Part shown: positions 42,282 to 50,409 of the stretch, in pieces
How the letters are laid out: each line of letters begins with the position of its first letter
Numbering within the stretch: position 1 is the stretch's first letter
The notes under the pieces: model-generated
What the model was told of the DNA's origin: nothing
Seen by the model: the letters and a program-made list of their open reading frames with translations, nothing else
Databases searched by the model: none
Source of the DNA: an uncultured Ellagibacter sp.
Lineage (GTDB): Bacteria > Actinomycetota > Coriobacteriia > Coriobacteriales > Eggerthellaceae
Reading direction: 5' to 3'
Length of the DNA stretch: 64,000 nt
Assembly: GCA_934654815.1 (NCBI GenBank)
Contig: CAKUGU010000005.1
Span: 1 to 64,000 of the forward strand
Program-made: the position numbers and the translations under genes

Positions 42282-42794
42282 ATGACGGACATCGACTGGG
42301 AAGCGGCGGCGAATCATTGGACGGAGAAGGAGTCCGACGAGGCGCGGATGCCCGAAGCGGAGCTCATGGCCGAGATTGACGGGTTCCTGGCGCGCCATAA
42401 GGTGTGTGCGCTCGCCTGCGCCGGCGCGGGCATCGTGCGTAACACGCCGGTCGAGTACCTCTACGCCGAGGGCGCGTTCTGGATCTTCTCCGAGGGCGGC
42501 CTGAAGTTCAAGGCGCTCCATGAGAACCGCGACGTCTGCCTGGCCGTGTTCGACGACGACCCGTCATTCGGCTCGCTCGCCGGGCTTCAGGTGACGGGGC
42601 GCGCCGACGTGCTCGAGCCGTTCGGCGGTGAATACGCCCACGCCTGCGAGCTGCGGAACATCCCGGTCGAACGTCTTGAGAAGCTCCCGTTCGCGATGAA
42701 CATCATCAAGGTCGTGCCCACGCGCTACGACTACCTCGACAGCTCGCTCAAGGAACGTGGCTACTCATCGCGCCAGCACGTTGATTTCGAGTAA
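42282..42794 (+). CDS. Pyridoxamine 5'-phosphate oxidase-family protein
   Basis: A 170-aa FMN-binding split-barrel protein. After a polar helix (EAELMAEIDGFLARHKVCALA) it has IVRNTPVEYLYAEGAFWIFSEGG, NRDVCLAVFDDDPSFGSLAGLQVTGRADV and NIIKVVPTRYDYLDSSLKERGY, the order seen in PNPOx-like putative reductases. It is a single gene with no operon partner. The substrate is unknown. Confidence 0.85.
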   Translation: MTDIDWEAAANHWTEKESDEARMPEAELMAEIDGFLARHKVCALACAGAGIVRNTPVEYLYAEGAFWIFSEGGLKFKALHENRDVCLAVFDDDPSFGSLAGLQVTGRADVLEPFGGEYAHACELRNIPVERLEKLPFAMNIIKVVPTRYDYLDSSLKERGYSSRQHVDFE

Positions 42795-42807
42795 CCGTTT
42801 GAAACAA

Positions 42808-42876
42808 GTGTGACACGTACCCGACCCCTGTCACGCGCGTTGGCCTTCGCGCGCAAAACGAAACGTGACAGGGGCC
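42808..42876. repeat. REP-like palindrome pair
   Basis: GTGTGACACGTACCCGACCC starts the left unit (42808-42834) and an opposite unit GTGACAGGGGCC lies at 42865-42876. Between them is a GCGCG/CGCGC stem. The unit GACAGGGGTCGGGTACGTGT recurs nearby in both orientations. Such units are typical of REP sequences moved by RAYT (Y1 transposase) proteins, but no RAYT gene is present. The rest of the gap to 43090 is less GC-rich and has no supported gene. Confidence 0.6.
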
Positions 42877-43090
42877 AGGTGCACTGTTGCGTTTTGCTGT
42901 CGTGTCTCGTTATCTGAACAGCTGCATTTGCGTGACTTTTTTGAGGTTTCCCGGGCTTTCGACTTGCGTGGTTTTGGGCTGAGCGCGATTTTTATGGCCG
43001 CACTTAAACGACCTTCCGCATGCGATTCGCTGTGGCGCATGCGGAAGACGTCAGCGGTATTGCTGCCGGTGATATGGGGGGGTGAAGCGA

Positions 43091-43942
43091 ATGCAGAACG
43101 GCTCAGGCCTTTCTATCGAGCAGATGATCGCGTTTATGGAATGCGCGCCGGCCAACGTGTTCTTCAAAGACACGTCATGCCGATATCGCGCGGTTTCCGA
43201 AGTTTGCTCGCTGATCAGCGATGAAGAAGGTTATGACATCATCGGCAAAACCGACGCGGAAGTTTGGCGGGACGAAGAGGTTGGTCGTCGCTATTACGAA
43301 GATGACCTGCGCATTATCGCGACGGGCGAGGCCAGTAGGTGGGTTGATGAGTTCCCGGGACCGGACGGCACGTTGTATTTCGAAATCAGCAAGAAGCCGG
43401 CATATCTTGACGGCGAGCTCATCGGGGTTGTGGGCATCGTGACGGACGTCACGGAGCAGAAGCGCCTTCAAGCCGAGCTCAAGCGGTTGACCGAGACCGA
43501 TCAGCTGACGGGGCTGTACAATCGAAACTATCTCGAGATGAGAGCGCGTAACGCCAATCTCAGTAAATTGTTTCCCGTGAGCATGGTCGTATTGGATTGC
43601 AACCGGCTTAAAGAGACGAACGACATGCTCGGGCACAAGGCCGGAGACGAGCTGATTACGCGCGTCGCCAAAGTTGTCAAGAGCGTTATCCCCCCAAATG
43701 CCATGGCTGCCCGCATGGGCGGCGATGAGTTCCTGGTTGCGTGCGGCAACATGGACGAGGAAGAAGCTCGGGAGCTGACGGCCGCCTTGGAGGTCGGGTT
43801 TCGCGAAGCAAGCGACGAGGTTCTCACGCTTGATGTCGCCATGGGCTGCGCTACCGCCCGGGATGACAAGGAGTCGCTCATGGCGGCGTTCAAGGAAGCC
43901 GACGCCAAAATGTACGCGAACAAGCGCGTCTCTCGCGCGTAA
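43091..43942 (+). CDS. PAS-GGDEF diguanylate cyclase
   Basis: A protein of about 283 aa. A PAS domain (residues about 10-125: NVFFKDTSCRYRAVSEVCSL, then GKTDAEVW) is followed by a GGDEF domain starting LTETDQLTGLYNRNYLE with the intact active site ARMGGDEFLVACGN. There is no RxxD inhibitory site in front. It makes c-di-GMP from GTP in response to a cytosolic signal. ATG 43091 is preferred over GTG 43082 because the GGGGGG ribosome site then has normal spacing. It is framed by REP-like palindromes on both sides. Confidence 0.88.
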   Translation: MQNGSGLSIEQMIAFMECAPANVFFKDTSCRYRAVSEVCSLISDEEGYDIIGKTDAEVWRDEEVGRRYYEDDLRIIATGEASRWVDEFPGPDGTLYFEISKKPAYLDGELIGVVGIVTDVTEQKRLQAELKRLTETDQLTGLYNRNYLEMRARNANLSKLFPVSMVVLDCNRLKETNDMLGHKAGDELITRVAKVVKSVIPPNAMAARMGGDEFLVACGNMDEEEARELTAALEVGFREASDEVLTLDVAMGCATARDDKESLMAAFKEADAKMYANKRVSRA

Positions 43943-43968
43943 GATAGGGCAGGCGCGGCACCCTGAAA

Positions 43969-43995
43969 GTGTGACACGTACCCGACCCCTGTCAC
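43969..43995. repeat. REP-like palindrome
   Basis: GTGTGACACGTACCCGACCC and the following CTGTCAC are identical to the unit at 42808-42834. It lies between the convergent GGDEF and HsmA-like genes. Confidence 0.6.
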
Positions 43996-44011
43996 ATCCG
44001 CCCTTGTACTT

Positions 44012-44434
44012 CTATAGCCCCATGCCCATGAACACGCCTAAGCAATACGGGAGCAGCCAAATGAGCCACACGCACATGCTCAGCCGGTGGAAGTTGCGGC
44101 GCGCCTTTTCGTTTCCGCGTACGGTTACAATCGTCGCCCACACGGCATGGAAGAGCATGAGGGCGATCGCAAGCGCGCCGGTGATCGCATGCAGGGGCGA
44201 AGCCGTTCCGGCAAGTTGCGAGCGAGCGACAACGGACATAAGCGCTGTGCCCGTTGTGTCGCAAGCAAGGCCAAGCCAGAACAAGGTAAGGTGGCGTTTC
44301 GTGAGCGTTCCTGCGCGTATGCCATAACCGCTTGAAAAAGAGGACTTTCTTCCTGCTGGTCTGAACATGTGCCGATAATCGCAAAGGCAGGGCATCTCTG
44401 AGGAAGCGTCCTGCTTCGCTTGCACATATAACAT
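44012..44434 (-). CDS. HsmA-family (TIGR03987-like) membrane protein, altered N-terminus
   Basis: A 140-aa reading frame. From residue about 36 it matches the HsmA/TIGR03987 family: AGTLTKRHLTLFWLGLACDTTGTALMS, then HAITGALAIALMLFHAVWATIVTVRGNEKARRNFHRLSMCVWLIWLLPYCLGV, giving three membrane helices. The first membrane helix expected in the family is missing; instead a polar, Cys-containing segment (MPCLCDYRHMFRPAGRKSSF) is read. Hydrophobic fragments in another frame there (CPAFAIIGTC) suggest a frameshift, so this may be a pseudogene. Related proteins take part in hemin or drug resistance. Confidence 0.55.
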   Translation of the reverse strand: MLYVQAKQDASSEMPCLCDYRHMFRPAGRKSSFSSGYGIRAGTLTKRHLTLFWLGLACDTTGTALMSVVARSQLAGTASPLHAITGALAIALMLFHAVWATIVTVRGNEKARRNFHRLSMCVWLIWLLPYCLGVFMGMGL

Positions 44435-44545
44435 GTAAGCTCAAAAACGTAGGGGGATCGCGCGTGTGTCAGGTATTGGGTGGGTTGTCGCGCTCTCTCA
44501 GAACTCGCGCCATGCCGCCGATTTCACTGACGCTTGCCCTGTGCT

Positions 44546-44568
44546 GAGACAGGGGTCGGGTACCGTCC
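44546..44568. repeat. REP-like palindrome, inverted orientation
   Basis: GAGACAGGGGTCGGGTACCG and the next three bases match the complement of the REP-like unit at 43969. With that unit it brackets the HsmA-like gene. It lies at the start of the DUF3800 fragment. Confidence 0.5.
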
Positions 44569-44938
44569 CATTTTCGCCTCACTCGGTAAGCTCGCGGGGA
44601 TGATGCGCAGGGATCTCGTGAACTTCCTGTTCGACAGCCTCGCGGAGCTGCAGGTTTACGACGCCATCGAGGTCTACTACGACAGCGGCCAGCACTCCAT
44701 TGCCGAGTCGCTCCACCGCGCGATCGAGTACGCGCTGTCGAAGGAGGCCGTCGTCTACCGATCGGCGCAGCCTTCCGAGTATCGCCTGTCGCAGGCGGCG
44801 GACTACATCTGCACCATGGAGCTCACCGCGATCAAGTACGCCGAGCACGTGGCCACCGCCACAGATGGGAAGTTCTTCGGCAAGTGGTCCGATTTCAAGA
44901 AGGGCATTCTGAAAGAGACGCGCAAGAAGCTCATCTGA
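44569..44938 (+). pseudogene. C-terminal fragment of a DUF3800 protein
   Basis: About 120 residues (FASLGKLAGMMRRDLVNFLF through KGILKETRKKLI) correspond to the last third of DUF3800 proteins: the YYDSGQHSI segment, LSQAADYICTMELTAIKYAE and the final FFGKWSDFKKGILKE motif. The N-terminal RNase H-like part with the catalytic acidic residues is absent, and a REP-like unit sits where it should join. The open frame runs a little further upstream to 44534 through the REP unit. Probably a non-functional remnant. Confidence 0.6.
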
Positions 44939-45010
44939 CGAAACGTCGCTCAATCAGCTTCCCGACCAACTTCCGCCACATGTCACTGGCGTAACCCCTG
45001 AAACCAGCGA

Positions 45011-45044
45011 TAAAAAAGGTGCCTTGCGATACGGCAAGGCACCT
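45011..45044 (-). terminator. Strong rho-independent terminator (minus strand)
   Basis: AGGTGCCTTGC (45017-45027) pairs exactly with GCAAGGCACCT (45034-45044). On the minus strand it is followed by TTTTTT. It serves a minus-strand gene that would end at 45073, of which only the extreme 3' end remains at this place. Confidence 0.85.
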
Positions 45045-45072
45045 CTGATAGGCAACACACTTTTGTGCGGAA

Positions 45073-45095
45073 TTACTCCCACTCGGTAATGCGCC
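45073..45095 (-). other. Probable attachment site: displaced 3' end of a gene (guaA-like)
   Basis: On the minus strand the bases read RITEWE and a stop, followed 28 bases later by the terminator above; upstream the frame is closed within nine codons. ...TIEWE-stop is the usual end of GMP synthase (guaA), a common integration site for mobile elements. A short gene end with its native terminator next to phage genes is what an att site looks like after integration. The identification as guaA is tentative; the intact gene should then lie at the far end of the element, outside the window. Confidence 0.5.
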
Positions 45096-45147
45096 GAGGC
45101 AACATCCATGTGTTTTACCTGCTCTTATGTTCCGCCAACTACTCTGC

Positions 45148-45197
45148 CATGGACCAATCATGGACCAATCGTTCCTACGTCGCCCCGCCATGGACCA
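45148..45197. repeat. Short direct repeats at the phage edge
   Basis: CATGGACCAAT is directly repeated at 45148-45158 and 45159-45169, and CCATGGACCA occurs again at 45188-45197. Repeats next to an att core often bind the integrase arm domain. No integrase gene is seen at this end. Confidence 0.4.
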
Positions 45198-45232
45198 GCG
45201 AGAGAAAGAGGTCCACTGCAACGAATCTCACC

Positions 45233-45394
45233 TCATGAGATTCTCCGGGAAAGGGCAGGGTGGGGCAGACGCGCCCGCTCCCCTAGCGCCGAAGCGGGCA
45301 GCGCAATCAGCAGCAGGGGCAGCAGGCACAACAAGAGCAGGACGCACGCCACGAGCGCCACCGCCCACGCCGTCTCCTCGCGCCAGCCGCTCAC
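45233..45394 (-). CDS. Small phage membrane protein (lysis accessory candidate)
   Basis: A 53-aa protein starting GTG at 45394, overlapping the amidase stop (GTGA). After SGWREETAW it has one long hydrophobic helix (AVALVACVLLLLCLLPLLLI), then a basic tail. Position directly after the endolysin suggests a spanin-like or second-holin role, but the sequence is too short to assign. Confidence 0.6.
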   Translation of the reverse strand: MSGWREETAWAVALVACVLLLLCLLPLLLIALPASALGERARLPHPALSRRIS

Positions 45395-46350
45395 GAGAGC
45401 AGCTCGTTCACCCGGCGCTGCACAGCCGCGTAATTGGCACCCAGGCGGCGCCTGCGCTCCTCGCCGTTGCCGTAGTCGCCGCGGATGACCGCGCGGGCCA
45501 GCGCGTCGACATCGACGCCACCGGAGCTGCCAGAGCCCCCGCCGCCCAGGATCTCGTTCACGCGGGCCTGCACGGCCGCGTAGTCCGTGCCGAGCCGTCG
45601 CTTCCGCTCGTCTCCGTTCCCGAACTCCCCGGCGATGACACGCCGCGCGAGCCCATCCACGTCGGTGGAACCGCCATCGGAAGCACTGCCGCCCCCGTAA
45701 GAGCCCCCGCCGAGGATCCTGTTCACCTCGGCCTGCACCTCCGCGTAGCGCGACCCCAGCCCCGCGCGGCGCTCGTCCCCGTTGCCGAACTCGCCCGCGA
45801 TCACGCGACGCGCCAGCTCGCTCACATCGCCGGAGAGCCCGGCCGTCGCAGACCCGCCGCCCGCAGGCAGCGCGGAGCCACCGCCCCCGCAGATCCTCGC
45901 CTTGAGCGCGGCCCAGCGACCGGCCTCGATGTAGGGCGCCGGGCAGATCTTGCCCGTCACGTCGTAGTGGCGGATCACGCCGGAGGCGCCGATGCCGTAC
46001 TTTCGCATGAGCACGCCCACGAGCCAGGCGAGCTTTCCCACCTCGACCTCGGAGTAGTCCTCGCCGGCGCTCACGACCTCGATGCCGACGCTGCGGCAGT
46101 TCATGCCCCAGTTGCCCGCATGCCAGGCCGTGTCGCCCTCGTCCACGCTCTGGTAGATCTCGTCGGAGATGTCGTCGACGAAGTAGTGAGCCGAGGAGCC
46201 CTGCCGCTCGTTGCGCGAGAAGTAGATCGCGTTGTTGCGCGCGGATGCCAGCGTGGCGGTGTAGTGCACCACGATCCGGTCGATGACGTGCGAGCGCCCG
46301 CGCGTCATGTGGTCGCTTCCGCACTGCTTGAACAGGATGCTATGAGCCAT
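45391..46350 (-). CDS. Phage endolysin: N-acetylmuramoyl-L-alanine amidase with three Cpl-7-like repeats
   Basis: A 319-aa lysin. The amidase_2 domain (about 15-155) shows IVVHYTA (zinc His), SAHYFVDDISDEIYQSVDEG, AWHAGNWGMNCRSVGIEVVS and GVIRHYDVTGKICPAPY (zinc His and catalytic Lys region). Three CW_7/Cpl-7-type wall-binding repeats follow, each with an ELARRVIAGEFGNGDERR-like core, joined by Gly/Ser linkers. It cuts the amide between MurNAc and the stem peptide. The ATG at 46350 overlaps the preceding small gene. Repeat units differ enough to be stable. Confidence 0.9.
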   Translation of the reverse strand: MAHSILFKQCGSDHMTRGRSHVIDRIVVHYTATLASARNNAIYFSRNERQGSSAHYFVDDISDEIYQSVDEGDTAWHAGNWGMNCRSVGIEVVSAGEDYSEVEVGKLAWLVGVLMRKYGIGASGVIRHYDVTGKICPAPYIEAGRWAALKARICGGGGSALPAGGGSATAGLSGDVSELARRVIAGEFGNGDERRAGLGSRYAEVQAEVNRILGGGSYGGGSASDGGSTDVDGLARRVIAGEFGNGDERKRRLGTDYAAVQARVNEILGGGGSGSSGGVDVDALARAVIRGDYGNGEERRRRLGANYAAVQRRVNELLS

Positions 46351-46474
46351 CCGCCACCTCCGTGAAGCCGCCGTCCTCGCCCTCGTCGGGCACGAAGCCG
46401 TCCGGCGCCGCGGGCTCGAGCCCCGGCTCACGCAGGTCCTCCCAGCGCTCCTCCTCGCTCGCGTATTCACTCAT
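46340..46474 (-). CDS. Small acidic phage protein between holin and endolysin
   Basis: A 44-aa protein, MSEYASEEERWEDLREPGLE onward, very acidic, ending FTEVADGS. It starts inside the holin gene end and its stop lies inside the endolysin start. Such tiny ORFs are common in this place in phage lysis modules; its function is unknown. Confidence 0.6.
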   Translation of the reverse strand: MSEYASEEERWEDLREPGLEPAAPDGFVPDEGEDGGFTEVADGS

Positions 46475-46694
46475 GCGTGTCGCCCTCCTCGGTCGCACCT
46501 GCCTTGCCGAGCTCCGCCATCACGGGCGACAGCACCGCCATCACCAGCGCCACGACCAACGCGCGCCACGTTGGTTCGAACACCGCGACGCCCACGAGCA
46601 GGTCGATGTTCGCCACGACCACGCCCAGAACGCCCTGCACAACCGTGCGCAGAAGGCGCCAGCCCCACTCGTTGCTGTTGAGAAACTCGCTCAT
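46467..46694 (-). CDS. Phage holin
   Basis: A 75-aa protein with two hydrophobic segments (LLRTVVQGVLGVVVANIDLL and TWRALVVALVMAVLSPVMAEL) separated by a short turn, and a charged C-tail. This, together with its place just before the endolysin, fits a holin that opens the membrane for lysis. It overlaps the neighbours at both ends by a few bases. Confidence 0.75.
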   Translation of the reverse strand: MSEFLNSNEWGWRLLRTVVQGVLGVVVANIDLLVGVAVFEPTWRALVVALVMAVLSPVMAELGKAGATEEGDTHE

Positions 46695-46918
46695 TTCCCG
46701 CTCCTCTCCTCAAGCGCGTCCACGTCGCGCCTGACCACGGCCATCTCCTGCTCGAGGCGGTACGTCCGCTCGACCAGGCAGTTGTGCTTCTCGACGCGCC
46801 TCGACAGCTCGTCGATCTTGACCTCCATCACCGCGCGGCTGCGCGAGTTGGAGAGCACAACGCCCACGAGCGTCACGGCGCCGCCGATGAGCGCAACGAC
46901 GATCGATTCCATCGACAC
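46691..46918 (-). CDS. XhlA-like phage membrane/coiled-coil protein
   Basis: A 75-aa protein with an N-terminal membrane helix (IVVALIGGAVTLVGVVLS) and a C-terminal coiled coil (VMEVKIDELSRRVEKHNCLV onward). Topologically like XhlA/hemolysin-type partners of holins but with the helix first. It is part of the lysis module. ATG 46918 or 46912. Confidence 0.65.
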   Translation of the reverse strand: MSMESIVVALIGGAVTLVGVVLSNSRSRAVMEVKIDELSRRVEKHNCLVERTYRLEQEMAVVRRDVDALEERSGK

Positions 46919-47062
46919 CCCCTGATTCCTCGGGTTTCACCTGTCGGGCCAATCATCCGTTGCGGTCACAAATCAGCTGGCAGCTGAATCGATCCTGGAA
47001 AACGCGAGGTAGAATACGCGGAAAGGCATCGCTCGAACTTGGGCGGAGAAAAGGGGCAGACT

Positions 47063-48535
47063 ATGGCCGAAAAGAAGGAGCCGCTTAAACCAAAGCCCAA
47101 GCAGAAAAACCGTGCCGCAGAGGTCGGCGGAAGGGCCATGGGCGCTCGCAGGAACATCAACCAGCTCTATGACCAGGAGAAATTCCATGCACGGCAGGGC
47201 CATGGGTTTGCCGCCGAGCAGGCAAACGACCTTGCCGACAAACTTCACGGCAAGAAGGTCCACGAGGGACTGGGGGACGACTTCGCCAAGAACGGCCCCG
47301 ACCGGATGGTCAACGGCAGATATATCCAATCCAAGTACTACCAGGATGGCCGTTGCGCCATAGACGCCTGTTTCGCCGACGGGGGGAAGGGTGCGCTTCG
47401 ATACGTTAACGACAGCGGCGAACCCATGTGCATCGAGGTGCCGAAAGACGATGCGATATACGAAAGGGCCGTCGAGAGGATGCGCGAGAAGATCCTCAAC
47501 GGGCAAGTCGACAACGTAAAGGATCCCGCAAAGGCCGAGGAAATTGTTCGCCGAGGGAACTACACGTACAAGCAGGCCAGAAACATCGCCAAGGCCGGAA
47601 ACATCGATTCCCTGAAGTTCGACGCAACCAACGGTGCCGTTACAGCCGCTTCCGCCTTCGGAGTGAGCGCCGTGATTACGTTCGGGGCGAGTGTTTGGCG
47701 AGGCGACTCTCCCGAGGTCGCGGCGAAGGCCGCGGCCGCAAGCGGACTCAAGGTCGGCGGAACGTCTTTCGTGGTCTCGGTGCTCTCGAGCCAGCTGCTC
47801 AAGGCTGGCTTGAATAGCGCAATGGTCGCGGGAACCGAAGGCATAGCCCAGGCTCTTGGCCCAAAGGCTTGCGCGGTGATCGTCAACGCATTTCGCTCGG
47901 GCGCTCCCATATACGGGGCGGCCGCGATGAAAAGCGCGGCAAAGCTGCTCAGGGGGAATGCCGTCGTGGCAGGCCTGACGGTCATCGTCCTGTCGACGTT
48001 CGACATCGCCGACATCGTGAGGGGCAGAATATCGGCCGGCCAGCTCGCAAAGAATCTGACGAGCACCCTCGGGGCCGTCGCTGGAGGCTCCGCCGGATGG
48101 GTCGGAGGGGCCGCACTTGGGACGATGGTAATGCCGGGAATCGGGTCGATTATCGGCGGACTCGTCGGCTCGATGGGCGGCGGCGCGGCAGCCGGCGCAA
48201 TAGCGAACGCCGCAGTCGGCCTGTTCATAAAAGACGACGCGGACGAGATGGCCGAGGTCGTCAGCAAGGTTGTCACCGTTGTCGCAACGGACAATCTCAT
48301 GAGCGAGGACGAAGTGAAGCGCTTGGCCGAAACCGTAGGAGAGACACTGACGGGAAAGACCCTCAAAGATATGTACTCATCGAAGGATCGGGAGGCATTT
48401 GCACACAGTCTGATACGTCCGGAAGCCGACAAAATTATCGCTGAAAGGGCTCGGATAGAGGGAAGTCTCGACTCCAAGATCGAGGAGGGACTCATCGGAG
48501 TTCTCGAAGAGATCGCTGAGGAGGACGCAGAATGA
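47063..48535 (+). CDS. Uncharacterised glycine-zipper membrane protein in phage cassette
   Basis: A 490-aa protein of unknown function. The N-terminal soluble part is basic, then GRYIQSKYYQDGRCAIDACF and a PAKAEEIVRRGNYTYKQARNIAKAG segment. The C-terminal half is a series of hydrophobic and glycine-zipper stretches (GAVAGGSAGWVGGAALGTMV, IGSIIGGLVGSMGGGAAAGA) that could insert into a membrane or form a pore, ended by an acidic helix. It is on the strand opposite to the phage genes around it, has its own ribosome site (AAAGGGG), is less GC-rich, and is coupled (four-base overlap) to the next gene. This looks like a moron cargo; anti-phage defence or superinfection exclusion is a guess. Confidence 0.75.
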   Translation: MAEKKEPLKPKPKQKNRAAEVGGRAMGARRNINQLYDQEKFHARQGHGFAAEQANDLADKLHGKKVHEGLGDDFAKNGPDRMVNGRYIQSKYYQDGRCAIDACFADGGKGALRYVNDSGEPMCIEVPKDDAIYERAVERMREKILNGQVDNVKDPAKAEEIVRRGNYTYKQARNIAKAGNIDSLKFDATNGAVTAASAFGVSAVITFGASVWRGDSPEVAAKAAAASGLKVGGTSFVVSVLSSQLLKAGLNSAMVAGTEGIAQALGPKACAVIVNAFRSGAPIYGAAAMKSAAKLLRGNAVVAGLTVIVLSTFDIADIVRGRISAGQLAKNLTSTLGAVAGGSAGWVGGAALGTMVMPGIGSIIGGLVGSMGGGAAAGAIANAAVGLFIKDDADEMAEVVSKVVTVVATDNLMSEDEVKRLAETVGETLTGKTLKDMYSSKDREAFAHSLIRPEADKIIAERARIEGSLDSKIEEGLIGVLEEIAEEDAE

Positions 48536-48906
48536 AGGAGATTAAAAACGAGCTCAGGAGGCTGGCCAACGAGTTTGCGCCTTCGCTGTGCGAATTAGGA
48601 GACTCCGTTTCTGACAAGAGCTTCGCGAGAGGCACCGCATTTGCATCCGCGAGCTCGGAATCGAAAGACCCCTTTGGGCAGATAAGGGCGCTTGCTCTGA
48701 GGAAGGGCACTGTCATCGCGGACTTGCCTGAGGTCGGCGAGGTCGCCGCAATCATTAAGGGCGGGACCGCAAAGATGAACCCCGTGCTCTTCGTGGCTCT
48801 GGTAAGCGGAGGGGAAATTCGAATGGGGGCTTACGCGAAGGAGGGCCTGATACATCAACACTCCTCCCGGAAGCTCCTCGACGAGTTCGCTGGGGCCCTC
48901 GAATAG
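48532..48906 (+). CDS. Uncharacterised partner protein of the cassette
   Basis: A 124-aa soluble protein whose ATG overlaps the previous stop (ATGA). Features visible: an N-terminal amphipathic helix (IKNELRRLANEFAPSLCELG), a Ser/Ala-rich middle and a beta-like end (VLFVALVSGGEIRMGAYAKE). No known domain is recognised. The coupling implies that it works with the membrane protein, for example as regulator, chaperone or immunity factor. Confidence 0.65.
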   Translation: MKEIKNELRRLANEFAPSLCELGDSVSDKSFARGTAFASASSESKDPFGQIRALALRKGTVIADLPEVGEVAAIIKGGTAKMNPVLFVALVSGGEIRMGAYAKEGLIHQHSSRKLLDEFAGALE

Positions 48907-49032
48907 CCCTCAGCCCACGCCGCCACATCCCGCCGCCCACACGCGTCTCCCGGGCGGCGCGCACACCCCGGCAGCCGGCGCAGGAAGGACGCCTGCGCCG
49001 CCTTCCGGGGTGCCCGTTTCAACCGGTGCGCC

Positions 49033-50409
49033 CTATCCGGCCGTGAGGTATCCCGGAGACCCCTCGGCATCCACCCGCATCATCGCATACCCCGCGTTGC
49101 CGGAGGAAAACGCCGTCCCGTTGCCGCCCACGAGCGCCTTGCAGTTGTAGAACGTCTGCGCGCCCGCGCACCCCTTCGGGAGCGCCCAGGACGCGTCCAC
49201 CACGATCATCGTAAGCGACGCGCAGGACGCGAACGTGTAGGACAGGCTCGTGAGCGAGCCCGGGTCCATGCCGCGCAGGTCGACCGATGCCAGGGCGGTG
49301 CACGTGCTGAACGTGTAGTTCATGCACGACACGCCGCGCAGCCTCGAGAGCCCCTCCACCGACTCCAGCGCCGTGCACCCGTAGAACCAGTAGTTCAGGT
49401 TCACCGCGGCGAGCCTCGACGCGTCTTCGGCAATCGTCACGCGCCGCACCTGCTTGGGGACGCCCGACCAGGGCGCGCACATGATCGCGGTGTACCTGGC
49501 GTTCGCGCAGAGGTCGCCGCTCGCCACGACCTCGCGGCCCGTCGCATCGGCGCGGGCAAGGCCGATGCAAAGCTCCCCGTCGGCGAACAGCGTCGCGTTC
49601 AGCCAGGTGCGCGAGTCGTCCTCGGGGTGGGTCAGCACGCCGCCCGCGCCCACCTTGAGCACGGAGACCCCGCTCGCGCTCGTCGGCACGAAGCCGTCCG
49701 TCCCGCCGACGAGGCGCGTGCACCCGTAGAGCACGCTCGCGCTTTTCTTGATTGTGGAGGGGTCGAACGAGGTCGCCGTGATCGTTCGCAGCTCCGAGCA
49801 GCTCGTGAACAGCTGCGTCGCGTCCTCCATGCCCGCGAGGTTCTCGAAGCCGATGACCATGCGCAGCGCGGAGAACCCGTTGAACCAGTAGGCGCAGCTC
49901 TTGATGCCCGCGCCCTTGAGCGACGCGTCCAGGCGCACCGTCTTGACCTGGGCCCTCACGTCCTTCCAGGGGCGCGCGTCGGCCGAGGCGTACCCGGCCA
50001 GGTCCACGTCGAACGCCTGCACGACGGTGGCTCCGACGGCGGAGCGCCTCGAGTCCAGGTAGTTGAACTCCATGACCCCGCCCTCAAGCAGCAGGGCGCG
50101 CACCTTGAGGCCCGCGCCCCACTCGAGCGAGAGGATCGCCGCGGCCATCTCGGATGGTTTGTATTTGGTCGTCTCGCCGTTCTGCGCGCGAATCGCCGCA
50201 CCGATCGCGGCGAGCGCCTTCGAGGACACGACGCCCTGCTCGAGCTCCTTGTACGCCTCGACGCCGGGCGTCCCTGCTTTGGTGCCGTCGAGCGCGGCCA
50301 CGGCCGCCGCCATCTCGCGCGGCTTGTACGGCGTCGACGTCCCGTTCTGCTGCCGGATCGCGTTCGCGATGTCGGTGAGCACCCTCGTGGAGACCTTCCC
50401 GACGGCCAT
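49033..50409 (-). CDS. Phage tail-fibre protein with BspA-like leucine-rich repeats
   Basis: A 458-aa protein. The N-terminus has two copies of a phage linker repeat (VLTDIANAIRQQNGTSTPYK and LAAIGAAIRAQNGETTKYK, each followed by a P-x-EMAAA helix). The rest is built of irregular BspA-type repeats with LxSVxGLS/LRTITATSFDP/NYTFSTCTALASVDLRG units, seen in surface and fibre proteins that bind host polymers. Its position after the collagen-like fibre suggests receptor binding. It begins where the collagen-like gene ends (shared base). Confidence 0.82.
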   Translation of the reverse strand: MAVGKVSTRVLTDIANAIRQQNGTSTPYKPREMAAAVAALDGTKAGTPGVEAYKELEQGVVSSKALAAIGAAIRAQNGETTKYKPSEMAAAILSLEWGAGLKVRALLLEGGVMEFNYLDSRRSAVGATVVQAFDVDLAGYASADARPWKDVRAQVKTVRLDASLKGAGIKSCAYWFNGFSALRMVIGFENLAGMEDATQLFTSCSELRTITATSFDPSTIKKSASVLYGCTRLVGGTDGFVPTSASGVSVLKVGAGGVLTHPEDDSRTWLNATLFADGELCIGLARADATGREVVASGDLCANARYTAIMCAPWSGVPKQVRRVTIAEDASRLAAVNLNYWFYGCTALESVEGLSRLRGVSCMNYTFSTCTALASVDLRGMDPGSLTSLSYTFASCASLTMIVVDASWALPKGCAGAQTFYNCKALVGGNGTAFSSGNAGYAMMRVDAEGSPGYLTAG

